DNA of 64,000 nt, taken from contig NZ_JIBE01000003.1 of assembly GCF_000620465.1 (NCBI RefSeq), positions 1,426,001 through 1,490,000 of the forward strand, read 5' to 3'. This document shows, piece after piece, positions 35,898 through 45,437 of this stretch. The notes under the pieces are model-generated. The model ran no database searches and had not been told where the DNA came from. It saw only the letters and a list, made by a program, of their open reading frames with translations. Positions within the stretch are counted from its first letter, which is position 1; every line of letters starts with the position of its first letter. A program made the translations under genes and the position numbers. The stretch is from Ralstonia sp. UNC404CL21Col (GTDB lineage: Bacteria > Pseudomonadota > Gammaproteobacteria > Burkholderiales > Burkholderiaceae).

Positions 35898-36296
35898 TCA
35901 AACCGGTGCGTGGCAAACGGCCTCGATGTTGTGACCGTCGGGGTCGCGCACGAACGCGGCGTAGTAATTCGGGTGATAGTGCGCGCGCACGCCGGGCGCG
36001 CCGTTGTCTGTGCCGCCGGCAGCCATCGCAGCGGCGTAGAACGCCTCCACCTCGCCACGCGTATCGACGCGAAAGGCCACGTGCAGCGGCGGCTTGTTCG
36101 GCGCCTGCTCCGCCATCGCCGCCGAAATCCAGAACTCGGCCTTGCCCGGCGGGCCAAAGCCGGCCACGTCGGTGTGGCCCGTAACGGCCGCGGGAAACTC
36201 CAGCACCTTGGCCAGGCCAATGGCGCCAAGGGCCTGCTCGTAGAACCGCTTGCTGGCGTTGAAATCGCTGACGACGACGCCGGTGTGATCGATCAT
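35898..36296 (-). CDS. VOC/glyoxalase superfamily protein
   Basis: A 132-residue single-unit vicinal-oxygen-chelate protein. It starts [20 protein letters not shown], with His4 as probable metal ligand, and continues with [21 protein letters not shown] (second His) and [12 protein letters not shown] near the C-terminus (Glu ligand). Substrate specificity cannot be told; relatives include glyoxalases, dioxygenases and antibiotic-binding proteins. AAGGAG lies 8 nt before the ATG at 36296. It diverges from mnmE, with start codons 59 bp apart, so the two share a short promoter region. Confidence 0.85.
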   Translation of the reverse strand: MIDHTGVVVSDFNASKRFYEQALGAIGLAKVLEFPAAVTGHTDVAGFGPPGKAEFWISAAMAEQAPNKPPLHVAFRVDTRGEVEAFYAAAMAAGGTDNGAPGVRAHYHPNYYAAFVRDPDGHNIEAVCHAPV

Positions 36297-36355
36297 CCGA
36301 ATCTCCTTGGTTGGAAACTGGCGCGCAATGGCGCGGCTGCCGCACAATACCGCCC

Positions 36356-37801
36356 ATGACTGCTGCTGACCACCCCACCGCCTTGCCGAACGCTTCCACC
36401 GCGCCACGCGCGCCCATCCTCACGATCCCCATCGCGGCGATTGCCACCGCGCCGGGGCGGGGCGGCATCGGCGTGGTGCGCGTGTCGGGGCCCGACGTGC
36501 GCGCAGTCATGCAAGCCGTGTGCGGGCGCGTGCTGACGCCACGCCAGGCAACCTACCTACCGTTCCTCGACGCCGACGGCAATGCCATCGATCGCGGCAT
36601 CGCGCTGTGGTTTCCCGCGCCGCATTCGTACACGGGCGAAGACGTGCTAGAGCTGCAGGGCCACGGCGGCCCTGTGGTGATGCAGCTGCTGCTGCAGCGC
36701 TGCCTGGACGCCGGCCGCGAGATCGGCCTGCGCGTGGCTGAGCCCGGCGAGTTCACGCGCCGCGCCTTCCTCAACGACAAGATGGATCTGGCGCAGGCTG
36801 AGGCCGTCGCCGATCTGATTGAAGCCAGCACCGAAGCCGCCGCACGTTCGGCGGCGCGTTCGCTCGACGGCGCGTTCTCGCAGGCCGTGCATGCGCTGGT
36901 GGAGCGCGTGATTCATCTGCGCATGCTGGTGGAAGCGACGCTGGATTTTCCCGAGGAGGAAATCGACTTCCTGGAGGCGTCCGACGCGCGCGGCCAGCTT
37001 GCCGACATTCGTGCGGCCGTTGACGGCGTGCTCGCGCAGGCGCGCCAGGGTGCGCTGCTGCGCGAGGGCCTGCACGTGGTGCTGGCGGGGCAGCCGAACG
37101 TCGGGAAGTCGTCGCTGCTCAATGCGCTGGCCGGCGCAGAGCTTGCCATCGTGACGCCCATCGCCGGCACCACGCGCGACAAGGTGCAGCAGACGATCCA
37201 GATTGAAGGTATCCCGCTGAACATCGTCGACACGGCGGGCCTGCGCGATACGGAAGACGAAGTCGAGCGCATCGGCATCGAGCGCACGTGGGCCGCCATT
37301 GCCCGCGCTGATGTCGTGTTGCATCTGCTGGATGCGGCGGACTATCGGGCCAACGGCCTCTCGCCGGAAGACGCCGCGATCGACGCGCGCATCGCCGAGC
37401 ACGTGCCCGCCGGCGTTCCGACGCTGCGCGTCATCAACAAGATCGACCTTTCGGGCGTGGCCGTACCGGGCCGCGTGGATGCCGAGCCGCCTGAGGTCTG
37501 GCTATCGGCGCGCGACGGCCTTGGCGTCGAACTGCTGCGCGCGGCGTTGCTCGAGATTGCAGGTTGGCAGGGCGGCGGCGAGGGGCTTTACCTCGCCCGC
37601 GAGCGTCATCTCGCGGCGCTGCGCACGGCCCGCGAACATCTCGCCACGGCGGCGGAGCACGCGGCACAGCAAGCGCAATCGCTGGATCTGTTTGCCGAGG
37701 AGCTGCGGCTTGCGCAAGAGGCTTTGAACAGCATTACGGGGGCGTTTTCGAGCGATGATTTGCTGGGGGTGATTTTTAGTCGGTTTTGTATTGGAAAGTG
37801 A
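36356..37801 (+). CDS. mnmE: tRNA modification GTPase MnmE (TrmE)
   Basis: A 481-residue GTPase that, with MnmG, adds the carboxymethylaminomethyl group to wobble uridine of certain tRNAs. The N-terminal folate-binding domain (about 25-135) has [17 protein letters not shown] and [15 protein letters not shown]. The G domain (about 230-390) has P-loop [12 protein letters not shown], switch [15 protein letters not shown] and NKID. The chain ends in the family-specific FCIGK, whose Cys and Lys are required for modification. The ATG at 36356 is preferred; the frame is open earlier only through a TTG. Confidence 0.97.
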   Translation: MTAADHPTALPNASTAPRAPILTIPIAAIATAPGRGGIGVVRVSGPDVRAVMQAVCGRVLTPRQATYLPFLDADGNAIDRGIALWFPAPHSYTGEDVLELQGHGGPVVMQLLLQRCLDAGREIGLRVAEPGEFTRRAFLNDKMDLAQAEAVADLIEASTEAAARSAARSLDGAFSQAVHALVERVIHLRMLVEATLDFPEEEIDFLEASDARGQLADIRAAVDGVLAQARQGALLREGLHVVLAGQPNVGKSSLLNALAGAELAIVTPIAGTTRDKVQQTIQIEGIPLNIVDTAGLRDTEDEVERIGIERTWAAIARADVVLHLLDAADYRANGLSPEDAAIDARIAEHVPAGVPTLRVINKIDLSGVAVPGRVDAEPPEVWLSARDGLGVELLRAALLEIAGWQGGGEGLYLARERHLAALRTAREHLATAAEHAAQQAQSLDLFAEELRLAQEALNSITGAFSSDDLLGVIFSRFCIGK

Positions 37802-37808
37802 CCGCCCC

Positions 37809-38198
37809 ATGTCTGCCTACCCCGTTTCCATCAAAGGCGTCCTCCGCGCACCCACCGGCGATGTCGTCCTGCTACTCAATGAACGGGAAGAATGGGAGCT
37901 GCCCGGCGGCCGCATCGAACTTGGCGAAACGTCAATCGAATGCCTGGTCCGCGAGATCGCCGAAGAGCTGAACCTGCGCGTGGAAGTGAGCGCGTTGATC
38001 GACACGTACCTGTTCGAAGTCGTGCCAGGCAAGCACGTGTTTATTGCCACGTATGCGTGTGCGCTGGTCGGCCCGTTCGAGCCGACCGTCAGTCATGAGC
38101 ACAAGCGCCTCGGGCTGTTTGCGCCGGATGCGTTGCCGACGAATTTGCCGGAGGGCTATCGGGCGTCGATAGCGGCGGCGCCGAAGGCTGCAGCTTAG
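37809..38198 (+). CDS. Nudix hydrolase
   Basis: A 129-residue hydrolase of nucleoside-diphosphate-linked compounds. The complete Nudix box is visible at about residues 36-58 (GGRIELGETSIECLVREIAEE), with the RExxEE metal-binding core. A WELPGG lead-in precedes it. The substrate is not readable. It starts 7 bp after the mnmE stop and ends 4 bp before the next gene, so mnmE, this gene and the phosphatase-like gene probably share a transcript. The ATG at 37809 is taken over a TTG at 37791. Confidence 0.88.
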   Translation: MSAYPVSIKGVLRAPTGDVVLLLNEREEWELPGGRIELGETSIECLVREIAEELNLRVEVSALIDTYLFEVVPGKHVFIATYACALVGPFEPTVSHEHKRLGLFAPDALPTNLPEGYRASIAAAPKAAA

Positions 38199-38202
38199 GG
38201 CG

Positions 38203-38526
38203 ATGCGTGCGCTCTTCATTTGCAGCCGCAATCGGCTACGTAGCCCGACGGCAGAAGCAGTCTTCGCCCAATGGCCAAACGTCGAGACCGGCTCTGCGGG
38301 CTTGGCGCCCGACGCAGACGTACAACTCGATGCCGACCAGCTCGACTGGGCTGAGGTGATTTTCGTCATGGAACGCAGCCACCGGCGACGCCTGTCGCAA
38401 CGGTTTGGTGCGCGGCTACGCGGCAAGCGCGTCGTGTGTCTGGATATTCCCGATAACTACGCGTTCATGCAGCCCGAACTCGTCGCCTTGCTGGAGAAAC
38501 GCGTCGGTCCGCATCTGCGCGGTTAA
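38203..38526 (+). CDS. Low-molecular-weight protein-tyrosine-phosphatase-like protein
   Basis: A 107-residue protein with an N-terminal strand leading to CSRNRLRS (Cys7 and Arg13), the C-x5-R phosphate-binding loop of low-molecular-weight tyrosine phosphatases and arsenate reductases. FVMERSHRRRLSQRF and the acidic DIPDNYAFM follow, where a catalytic Asp is expected. It is shorter than classical LMW-PTPs (about 150), and belongs to a compact family of predicted phosphatases. It starts 4 bp after the Nudix gene. Confidence 0.8.
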   Translation: MRALFICSRNRLRSPTAEAVFAQWPNVETGSAGLAPDADVQLDADQLDWAEVIFVMERSHRRRLSQRFGARLRGKRVVCLDIPDNYAFMQPELVALLEKRVGPHLRG

Positions 38527-38541
38527 TTGGCAGCATGCCGT

Positions 38542-38796
38542 TCAATCGCGCCCCCAGCGCCAGCGCGGCGGCTCGCCCTTCCACCAGCAAACCAGCACCA
38601 GCAGCACTGACACGCCCAGGACGTACAACGAGAAACCCAACTGCGCGCGCCCCGGTTGCAGCCCGACGATGCCGGCCACGAGCAATACGGCATAGATGGC
38701 GAGCACCACCCAGCCCTGCCAACGCGAAGGCAAACCCCATCCCCAGCCGTAGCGCTTGGCGGGAAACCAATACTCGTTGGAATTGGTAGTAGGCAT
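38542..38796 (-). CDS. Small conserved membrane protein
   Basis: An 84-residue protein. A conserved-looking aromatic N-terminus (EYWFPAKRYGWGWGLP, about residues 8-23) precedes two membrane helices (about 28-45 and 52-68), then a short basic tail (KGEPPRWRWGRD). The pattern is recurrent in small proteobacterial proteins of unknown function. It converges with the phosphatase-like gene, 15 bp apart. No function can be assigned. The 338-bp stretch 38797-39134 beyond its start contains no convincing gene and should hold its promoter. Confidence 0.75.
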   Translation of the reverse strand: MPTTNSNEYWFPAKRYGWGWGLPSRWQGWVVLAIYAVLLVAGIVGLQPGRAQLGFSLYVLGVSVLLVLVCWWKGEPPRWRWGRD

Positions 38797-39134
38797 CGTT
38801 GTCGGGGAAACGCGAGCAAGAGATGCCCGCTACTGTACTCCCGCACAGAATCGGCGCAACAAACGCCAACAGCCAGCCGGTCATTTACCGCTGGCGGATG
38901 TCGTTTGCAACAGAGAAGGGCGCGCAGGGCGCACCGAAGCGGCGGACAATGGCGCACAGGCCATCAACCGCATCTTGCTAGCTTCTGTATCGGGGAGTGG
39001 AGCGTTGGTTGAATCCGGAAAGGCTTCCGGTACGCACAAGGCGTTACGAACCAAGCTCGGCGGAACGGAGGTCGAATGACTTCACACCGCCAGCGGCAGC
39101 ACCCGATTGGTGCTACCGAAACAATCGCGCGATC

Positions 39135-39347
39135 TTAGTAGAGCTTCTTCGGCAGCATTTGCGAACGCAGGCGTTTACGCGTACGCGACACAGCGGCAGC
39201 CTTCTTGCGCTTGCGCTCAGTCGTCGGCTTTTCGTAAGCGGTGCGGGCGCGCAGTTCCTTGATCAGGCCAGTGCGCTCGATTTCACGGCGGAAGCGGCGC
39301 AGTGCAACTTCGACCGGCTCGTTTTCTTTCAGACGGATGGTGGTCAT
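39135..39347 (-). CDS. rpsU: 30S ribosomal protein S21
   Basis: A 70-residue, highly basic protein with the S21 signature throughout: [21 protein letters not shown] at the start, then [24 protein letters not shown]21 binds the platform near the anti-Shine-Dalgarno region and helps initiation. The C-terminus ends [18 protein letters not shown] lies before the ATG at 39347. It stands alone here. Confidence 0.97.
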   Translation of the reverse strand: MTTIRLKENEPVEVALRRFRREIERTGLIKELRARTAYEKPTTERKRKKAAAVSRTRKRLRSQMLPKKLY

Positions 39348-39597
39348 CGGGTCCCTTGCTCAGTATTCGGGTGGACGGCGAAACAGCGGATTATATACCG
39401 CCCAGAGGGCGTGCAGTGTAGTTGAATCCGTTTACCGATGCAAGGTACTTCCGATTGTGGCGGAAAGGCCATTTCTTCGGCCATTTTTACGCCGATGCGT
39501 GGCCTTGATACTACGCCGCGAGCAACCGCCCGCCAGGGGCAGACGCGGGAGAGGAACGCCGCTTGCTCAACGCGAGCATCTCTCCAGGCCCTCTACC

Positions 39598-40689
39598 GTG
39601 GAACGCGTTCCCAAGTCTGCGCCCGCGCCGGTTGCTGCAACGGCCACCCTCCTCGCCGAAGCGCTGCCCGAACAGCTGCGCTATGTGGACGACACACGCC
39701 CGGGCTACACCCGGCGCCGGCTGCGCGGCCAATTCGTCTATTTCGACACGCGCGGCCAGCGCATCCGCGACCCGGCCGTCATTGCCCGCATCAACAAGCT
39801 GGCGATCCCGCCGGCCTATACCGACGTCTGGATCTGCCCACACGCGGGCGGTCATCTGCAGGCGACGGGGCGGGACGCGCGTGGGCGCAAGCAATATCGC
39901 TATCACGCAGAGTGGCGCGCCTTTCGCGATGCCGATAAATACGGGCGGCTGCTGGCCTTCGGGGCGGTGCTGCCGCGGGTGCGTGAGGCGATCACCGCCC
40001 ACTTGGAGGCGCCGGGCCTGTCGCGCGAAAAGATGCTGGCGACGGTGGTCTACCTGCTGGACGTGACGCTGGTGCGCGTGGGCAACGCGGCGTATGCGCG
40101 CGACAACCGCTCCTATGGGCTCACGACGCTGCGCAATCGGCATGTGGAGGTGCACGGCAACACGGTGCGCTTTCAGTTTCGCGGCAAGAGCGGCGTGGAA
40201 CACGACGTGTCGGTATCGGATCCGCGCCTGGCGCGCATCATCCGGCGCTGCGTCGATCTTCCGGGGCAGGAGTTATTCCAGTACATCGACGAAGCGGGGG
40301 ATCGCCGCGTAGTCGATTCCACGGATGTGAATGCATACTTACAAGAGATTTCCGGTGCGGATTTCACGGCGAAGGACTACCGTACCTGGGCGGGCAGCGT
40401 GCTGGCGCTGGACCTGCTGCGCGGGCGACCGGCGACCAATGCCACCGAGGCGCGCAGGCAAGTGGTGGAGGCCGTCGCAACGGTTGCCCAGCGCCTGGGC
40501 AACACGCCGGCTGTCTGCCGCAAATGCTATGTGCATCCCGCCGTGGTAGACGCCTTCCTGGCGGGCGAGCTGGAAGCCCTGCCGGCGGTTCGGGCACGCA
40601 AGGGCCTGCGACGCGAAGAGGTGGCGCTGCTTCGATTTCTCGAACACACCACCGGGGCAAACGGCGCGGGCAAAAAAAAGCCCGCCTGA
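39598..40689 (+). CDS. DNA topoisomerase IB
   Basis: A 363-residue bacterial type IB topoisomerase, which relaxes supercoils by transient 3'-phosphotyrosine linkage. An N-terminal clamp domain (about 25-110) contains RRRLRGQFVYFDTRG and IPPAYTDVWICP. The catalytic domain (about 115-350) has VGNAAYARDNRSYGLTTL (catalytic Arg), FRGKSGVEH (Lys), KDYRTWAGS, and CRKCYVHPAVV holding the active-site Tyr. The start is uncertain: GTG at 39598 is chosen because family similarity begins soon after. The last codons, giving GKKKPA, lie inside an intrinsic terminator. Confidence 0.88.
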   Translation: MERVPKSAPAPVAATATLLAEALPEQLRYVDDTRPGYTRRRLRGQFVYFDTRGQRIRDPAVIARINKLAIPPAYTDVWICPHAGGHLQATGRDARGRKQYRYHAEWRAFRDADKYGRLLAFGAVLPRVREAITAHLEAPGLSREKMLATVVYLLDVTLVRVGNAAYARDNRSYGLTTLRNRHVEVHGNTVRFQFRGKSGVEHDVSVSDPRLARIIRRCVDLPGQELFQYIDEAGDRRVVDSTDVNAYLQEISGADFTAKDYRTWAGSVLALDLLRGRPATNATEARRQVVEAVATVAQRLGNTPAVCRKCYVHPAVVDAFLAGELEALPAVRARKGLRREEVALLRFLEHTTGANGAGKKKPA

Positions 40690-40703
40690 ACAAGGCGGGC
40701 TTT
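40672..40703 (-). terminator. Terminator at the topoisomerase IB / efflux operon junction
   Basis: A 9-bp stem (40678-40686/40694-40702) with a 7-nt loop and A8 on the plus strand, which is T8 on the minus strand. It terminates the leftward efflux operon, and its left arm is the final coding sequence of the topoisomerase gene. Confidence 0.85.
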
Positions 40704-40722
40704 CGAGCGAACAGACGCAAAC

Positions 40723-42267
40723 TTACTTCGATTGCTGCGGCGTCATGTCCGGCGTGGCGGGCGCGACGCCCGGAGCAGCCGTCGGCTGCGCCTGCCGTGC
40801 AGCCACGGTAGTGCTCTGCTCCTGCAGGCCACCGCCCAGCGCTGTATACAGATCGATGGCGTTGGTCAGGCGCGCCAGGCGCGTCTGCACCAGCGTCTGA
40901 TCGGCGCTGAACAGATCGCGCTGCGCGTCGAGCACGTCGAGGAAGCTCGACACGCCGTTGCGATAGCGCTGGTCAGACAGCGTCAGGCGATCGGCCGTGG
41001 CATCGCGGAAGCGCTTCTGCGCGGCCACCTGCTCTTCCAGCGTGCCGCGCGCCACGAGGGCGTCGGACACCTCGCGGAAGGCCGTTTGGATGGTCTTCTC
41101 GTAGTTGGCAACCGCAATCTTCTGGTTGGTCTTGGTCAAGTCCAGGTTGAAGACGTTGGTGCCCCAGTTGAAGATCGGCAGCGTCAGGTTCGGCACAAAC
41201 GACCAAAACCCCGTTCCGCTCTTGAACAGATCATGCAGCGCGCCGCTTGCCGTGCCCACGTTGGACGTCAGCCCGATGCTCGGGAAGAACGCCGCACGCG
41301 CCACGCCAATGTTGGCGTTGGCGGCAATCAGCTTCTGCTCGGCCTGGCGGATGTCGGGGCGCTGCTCCAGCAGCTCCGACGGCACACCCGGGGGGATGTC
41401 GGCCACGATCTTTTCCGACGACACCGTGGTCGGCGCAGGCAGGTCGGCCGGCAACGGCGCCCCGACCAGGAGCACCAGCGCGTTGGTCGCCTGGGCGTAC
41501 TGGCGCGTGAGCTGAGCCACCGACACGCGCGCCGATTCCACCAGCGTCTCGGTCTGGCGCAGGTCCAGTGCGGACGAAGCACCCACGTCAAAACGCTGCT
41601 TGGCCAGCTTGTAGTAGTCCTCGCGGCCCTTCAGGGTCTGCTGGGCCAGGTCCAGCTGCTCGGCATAGGCGCGCTCGTTCAGGTAAGCCTTGGCCACCTG
41701 CGAGATCAGGCTGATCTGTGCAGCACGCCGGCCTTCGTCCGTCGCCAGATAACTCGCACGCGCAGACGACGTAACGTCGCCCACGCTGAACAGGTTCACC
41801 TGGTAGTTGCTGATGCCCACGCCAAGCTGGTACTGCTTGGTGTAGACGTCGCCGCCGGTGGTCGAGATCGACGGCGGCGTATGGCTGCGCGTGTACGTGG
41901 CAGACGCGTTGACCGGCGGCAGCAGGTCGGCGATCTGTAGACGGTACTGCGCACGCGCGGCCTCGACGTTGAGCATGGCCACGCGCAGGTCGCGGTTGTT
42001 CTCGAGCGCCAGGCCGATCAGCTTCTGCAGGCGCGCATCGGGAAAGAACTCGCGCCAGCCCAATTCGGTTGCGCGGGGCGCGTTATCGCCAGGCTTGGCG
42101 GAGTCCGCCGGCACGGCATAGCCGGCCGGTGCCTGCGGATACGCGCTCGTGATCGGAGCATCCGGGCGCTCATAGGTGGGCGCCAGCGAGCAGCCGGACA
42201 ACACGCCGGCAGCCAGCAGGAGCGCCGGCAACAGCGCAGGGGTTCGAAAGGTCATCGTTTTCTGCAT
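40723..42267 (-). CDS. RND efflux outer-membrane factor (NodT/OprM family lipoprotein)
   Basis: A 514-residue outer-membrane channel. The signal peptide ends in the lipobox LSGC with Cys26, so it is a lipoprotein as OprM is. Two tandem halves of the OEP family follow, each with long coiled-coil helices (LIGLALENNRDLRVAMLNVEAARAQYR is the classic first-half helix, split here) and barrel strands. Length agrees with OprM/NodT. It is the third gene of the efflux operon, 2 bp after the RND pump gene. A Thr/Pro/Ala-rich tail follows the last helix. Confidence 0.92.
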   Translation of the reverse strand: MQKTMTFRTPALLPALLLAAGVLSGCSLAPTYERPDAPITSAYPQAPAGYAVPADSAKPGDNAPRATELGWREFFPDARLQKLIGLALENNRDLRVAMLNVEAARAQYRLQIADLLPPVNASATYTRSHTPPSISTTGGDVYTKQYQLGVGISNYQVNLFSVGDVTSSARASYLATDEGRRAAQISLISQVAKAYLNERAYAEQLDLAQQTLKGREDYYKLAKQRFDVGASSALDLRQTETLVESARVSVAQLTRQYAQATNALVLLVGAPLPADLPAPTTVSSEKIVADIPPGVPSELLEQRPDIRQAEQKLIAANANIGVARAAFFPSIGLTSNVGTASGALHDLFKSGTGFWSFVPNLTLPIFNWGTNVFNLDLTKTNQKIAVANYEKTIQTAFREVSDALVARGTLEEQVAAQKRFRDATADRLTLSDQRYRNGVSSFLDVLDAQRDLFSADQTLVQTRLARLTNAIDLYTALGGGLQEQSTTVAARQAQPTAAPGVAPATPDMTPQQSK

Positions 42268-42269
42268 GT

Positions 42270-45200
42270 TCAGATTTCCTCGTCCAGCGGACGGTGCGCG
42301 GCATCCAGACGGCGTTGACGCTCGCTGCCCTTGAAGATGCGGCGGACCACCACGAAGAACACAGGCACCAGCACCACGGCCAGCACCGTCGCGGTGAACA
42401 TCCCGCCCATCACGCCGGTACCGATGGCGCGTTGGCTGGCGGAGCTGGCGCCCGTGGCAATCGCCAGCGGCAGCACACCCAGGATGAAGGCGAACGACGT
42501 CATGATGATCGGGCGGAACCGCAGGTGCACGGCTTCCAGCGTCGCCTCGATCAGGCCCTTGCCTTGCGCCTGCAAGTCCTTCGCAAACTCGATGATCAGA
42601 ATTGCGTTCTTGGCGGACAGGCCCACCACCGCAATCAGGCCGACCTTGAAGTACACGTCATCCGGCATCGCGCGCAGCGTCACGCCCAGCAGTGCGCCAA
42701 GCACACCCAGCGGCACCACCAGAATCACCGCCGCCGGGATCGACCAGCTTTCGTACAGCGCCGCCAGCACCAGGAACACCGCCAGCAGCGACAGCGCGTA
42801 CAGTGCCGGCGCCTGCGAGCCCGAGGCCTTTTCCTGCAGCGACTGGCCCGTCCACTCGTAGCCGATACCGGCCGGCAGCTTGGCCGCCAGGCGTTCCATC
42901 TCGGCCATGGCGTCACCCGAGCTGGCACCCGGTGCAGCCGCACCCGAAAGGCGGACTGCCGGATAGCCGTTGTAGCGCACGAGCTGCACCGGGCCGACGA
43001 TCCAGTGGCCCTTGGCGAACGTCGACATCGGAACCATGTTGCCCTGACTGTTGCGCACGTACAGGTTCATGATGTCTTCGGGCTGCATGCGGTTGATCTT
43101 GTCCGCTTGCACGATCACACGCTGCTGACGACCGTAGTTCGGGAAGTCGTTGGCGTACGCCGAACCCAGCGCCGTCGACAGCACGGCGTTGATGTCGGTG
43201 AACGAGACGCCCAGCGCATTGGCCTTCTCGCGGTCGATATCCACCTGGTACTGCGGCGAATCTTCCAGACCTTCCGGACGCATGCCGGTGATGATCTTGC
43301 TTTGCGCCGCCATCCCCATCAGCTGGTTGCGGGCTGCCATCAGCGCGTCGTGGCCCAGGCCCGCGCGGTCCTGCAGACGGAACGTGAAGCCCGTTGCGTT
43401 ACCCAGTTCCGGAATCGGCGGCGGGTTGAGCGGGAAGACGATCGCATCGCGAATGCCGCCGAACAGCGCACCAAACGCACGGCCAGCCACGGCATCAGCG
43501 GTTTGGTCCTTGCCCTTGCGCTCGCTCCAGTCCTTGAACGGGGTGAACACGATACCGGCGTTCGGGCCGTTACCCGAGAAGCTGAAGCCCTGCACGGCCA
43601 CGATGTTCTCGACCGCCTTTTCCTGCTTGTAGTAGTTCTCGACCTGCTTGATCACTTCCAGCGTGCGGTTGGCCGAGGCACCCGGCGGCAACTGGATGTT
43701 GGTCACGATGTAGCCCTGGTCTTCGGTCGGCAGGAACGAAGACGGCAGGCGCAGGAACAGGAACACCACCGCAGCGATCAGCACCGCGTAGATGACCATG
43801 TAGCGGAAGGTCTTCTTCAGGATGCGCTCCACGAAGCTCTGGTAGCGGTTCGTGGTGGTGCTGAACATGCGGTTGAACCAGCCGAAGAAGCCTTTCTTCT
43901 CGTGGTGCGAACCCTTCTCGATCGGCTTGAGCAGCGTCGAGCACAGTGCCGGCGTGAGCGTCAGCGCCATGAGTGCCGAGAAGAAGATCGACGACACCAT
44001 CGACAGCGAGAACTGGCGATAGATCGCGCCCACCGAGCCCGAGAAGAACGCCATCGGGATGAACACGGCCATCAGCACCAGCGTAATACCGATGATGGCG
44101 CCCGTGATCTGGCCCATGGCCTTGCGGGTCGCTTCGCGCGGGGGCAGGCCTTCTTCGGCCATGATCCGCTCGACGTTTTCCACCACCACGATGGCATCGT
44201 CAACGAGAATACCGATCGCCAGCACGAGGCCGAACATCGTCAGCACGTTGATGGAGAAACCCATCGCGTTCATGACGGCAAACGCGCCCAGCAGCGAGAT
44301 CGGCACCACGATCGACGGCACCAGCGTGTAGCGGATGTTCTGCAGGAACAGCAGCATCACCAGGAACACCAGCACCATGGCCTCGAACAGCGTCTTGACC
44401 ACTTCCTCGATCGAGATCTGGACAAACTTCGAGGTGTCGTACGGCACCTTGTATTCCACGCCGGCCGGGAAGTACTTCGAGAGTTCTTCCAGCTTGGCCT
44501 TCACGGCCTTGGCGGTGCCCAGCGCGTTACCCGTGGGCGAAAGCTGCACACCAATGGCCGAAATCGGCTGGCCGTTGATCCGCGCGGACGTCGAGTAGGT
44601 CTGGCCGCCGAGTTCCAGGCGCGCCACGTCCTTCACGCGCACGAGTGAGCCGTCCGGCTTGGCCACCAGCACGATGTTGCCGAACTGCTCGGTGGTCGTG
44701 AGCTGACCTTCCACCACGACGGTCGCCGCGAGCGGCTGGTCGGAAACGGACGGCAGATCGCCGATCGTACCGGCCGAGACCAGCGCGTTCTGCGCACGGA
44801 TGGCGTTGTAGACGTCCGTCGGGGTCAGCTTGTAGCCGACCAGCTTGGCCGGATCGATCCAGACGCGCATCGCGCGCTCCGTACCGAACAGCACCGCCTG
44901 ACCCACGCCCGGCACGCGCTTGATTTCGTTCAGCACGTTGCGCGAGATGTAGTCGCCCAGTGCCACCGGGTCCATCTTGCCGTCGGTGGATGCCAGCGTG
45001 GCGAACAGCAGGAAGTTCGAGCGGGCCTTGTCGACCTGCACACCCTGCTGGGTCACTTGCGAAGGCAGACGCGCTTCCACGCGCTTCAGGCGGTTCTGCA
45101 CGTCCACCTGCGCCAGTGCCGGATCGGTACCGGCCTTGAACGTCACGGTGATCTGCGCCTGGCCGTTACCGCCCTGGCTGACCGACTCCATATAGAGCAG

Positions 45201-45422
45201 GCCGTCCGCACCGTTCATTTCCTGCTCGATGATGCTGGTGACGGATTCGTCCAGCGTCTTCGCATTAGCGCCCGGATACGTTGCCGTGATGATGACGGAC
45301 GGCGGCGCAATGGTCGGGTACTGCGAGATCGGGAGCTGGGTGATCGAAATCGCCCCGGCAAGAATGATGAACAGCGCGAGCACCCAGGCAAAGACCGGGC
45401 GATCGATAAAAAACTTTGCCAT
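42270..45422 (-). CDS. acrB: RND multidrug efflux pump, inner-membrane transporter (AcrB/MexB family)
   Basis: A 1050-residue, proton-driven hydrophobe/amphiphile exporter. It has twelve membrane helices, with the first at MAKFFIDRPVFAWVLALFI and two large periplasmic loops. Helix 4 carries the proton-relay Asp pair in GILVDDAIVVVENV, and helix 10 the matching Lys in GLSAKNAILIIEFA. Gly/Ala-rich pore helices and the C-terminal VFFVVVRR are typical. The length matches AcrB (1049). It lies 15 bp after the adaptor gene and 2 bp before the outer-membrane factor, forming a complete tripartite operon. The substrate range cannot be read from sequence. Confidence 0.95.
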   Translation of the reverse strand: MAKFFIDRPVFAWVLALFIILAGAISITQLPISQYPTIAPPSVIITATYPGANAKTLDESVTSIIEQEMNGADGLLYMESVSQGGNGQAQITVTFKAGTDPALAQVDVQNRLKRVEARLPSQVTQQGVQVDKARSNFLLFATLASTDGKMDPVALGDYISRNVLNEIKRVPGVGQAVLFGTERAMRVWIDPAKLVGYKLTPTDVYNAIRAQNALVSAGTIGDLPSVSDQPLAATVVVEGQLTTTEQFGNIVLVAKPDGSLVRVKDVARLELGGQTYSTSARINGQPISAIGVQLSPTGNALGTAKAVKAKLEELSKYFPAGVEYKVPYDTSKFVQISIEEVVKTLFEAMVLVFLVMLLFLQNIRYTLVPSIVVPISLLGAFAVMNAMGFSINVLTMFGLVLAIGILVDDAIVVVENVERIMAEEGLPPREATRKAMGQITGAIIGITLVLMAVFIPMAFFSGSVGAIYRQFSLSMVSSIFFSALMALTLTPALCSTLLKPIEKGSHHEKKGFFGWFNRMFSTTTNRYQSFVERILKKTFRYMVIYAVLIAAVVFLFLRLPSSFLPTEDQGYIVTNIQLPPGASANRTLEVIKQVENYYKQEKAVENIVAVQGFSFSGNGPNAGIVFTPFKDWSERKGKDQTADAVAGRAFGALFGGIRDAIVFPLNPPPIPELGNATGFTFRLQDRAGLGHDALMAARNQLMGMAAQSKIITGMRPEGLEDSPQYQVDIDREKANALGVSFTDINAVLSTALGSAYANDFPNYGRQQRVIVQADKINRMQPEDIMNLYVRNSQGNMVPMSTFAKGHWIVGPVQLVRYNGYPAVRLSGAAAPGASSGDAMAEMERLAAKLPAGIGYEWTGQSLQEKASGSQAPALYALSLLAVFLVLAALYESWSIPAAVILVVPLGVLGALLGVTLRAMPDDVYFKVGLIAVVGLSAKNAILIIEFAKDLQAQGKGLIEATLEAVHLRFRPIIMTSFAFILGVLPLAIATGASSASQRAIGTGVMGGMFTATVLAVVLVPVFFVVVRRIFKGSERQRRLDAAHRPLDEEI

Positions 45423-45437
45423 GCGATGGCTCCTTGT

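Noticed and set aside
42294..44648. 784-codon plus-strand frame opposite the RND pump gene
   Set aside because: It is His/Arg/Gln-rich shadow coding of a high-GC gene; no family resemblance and no ribosome site.
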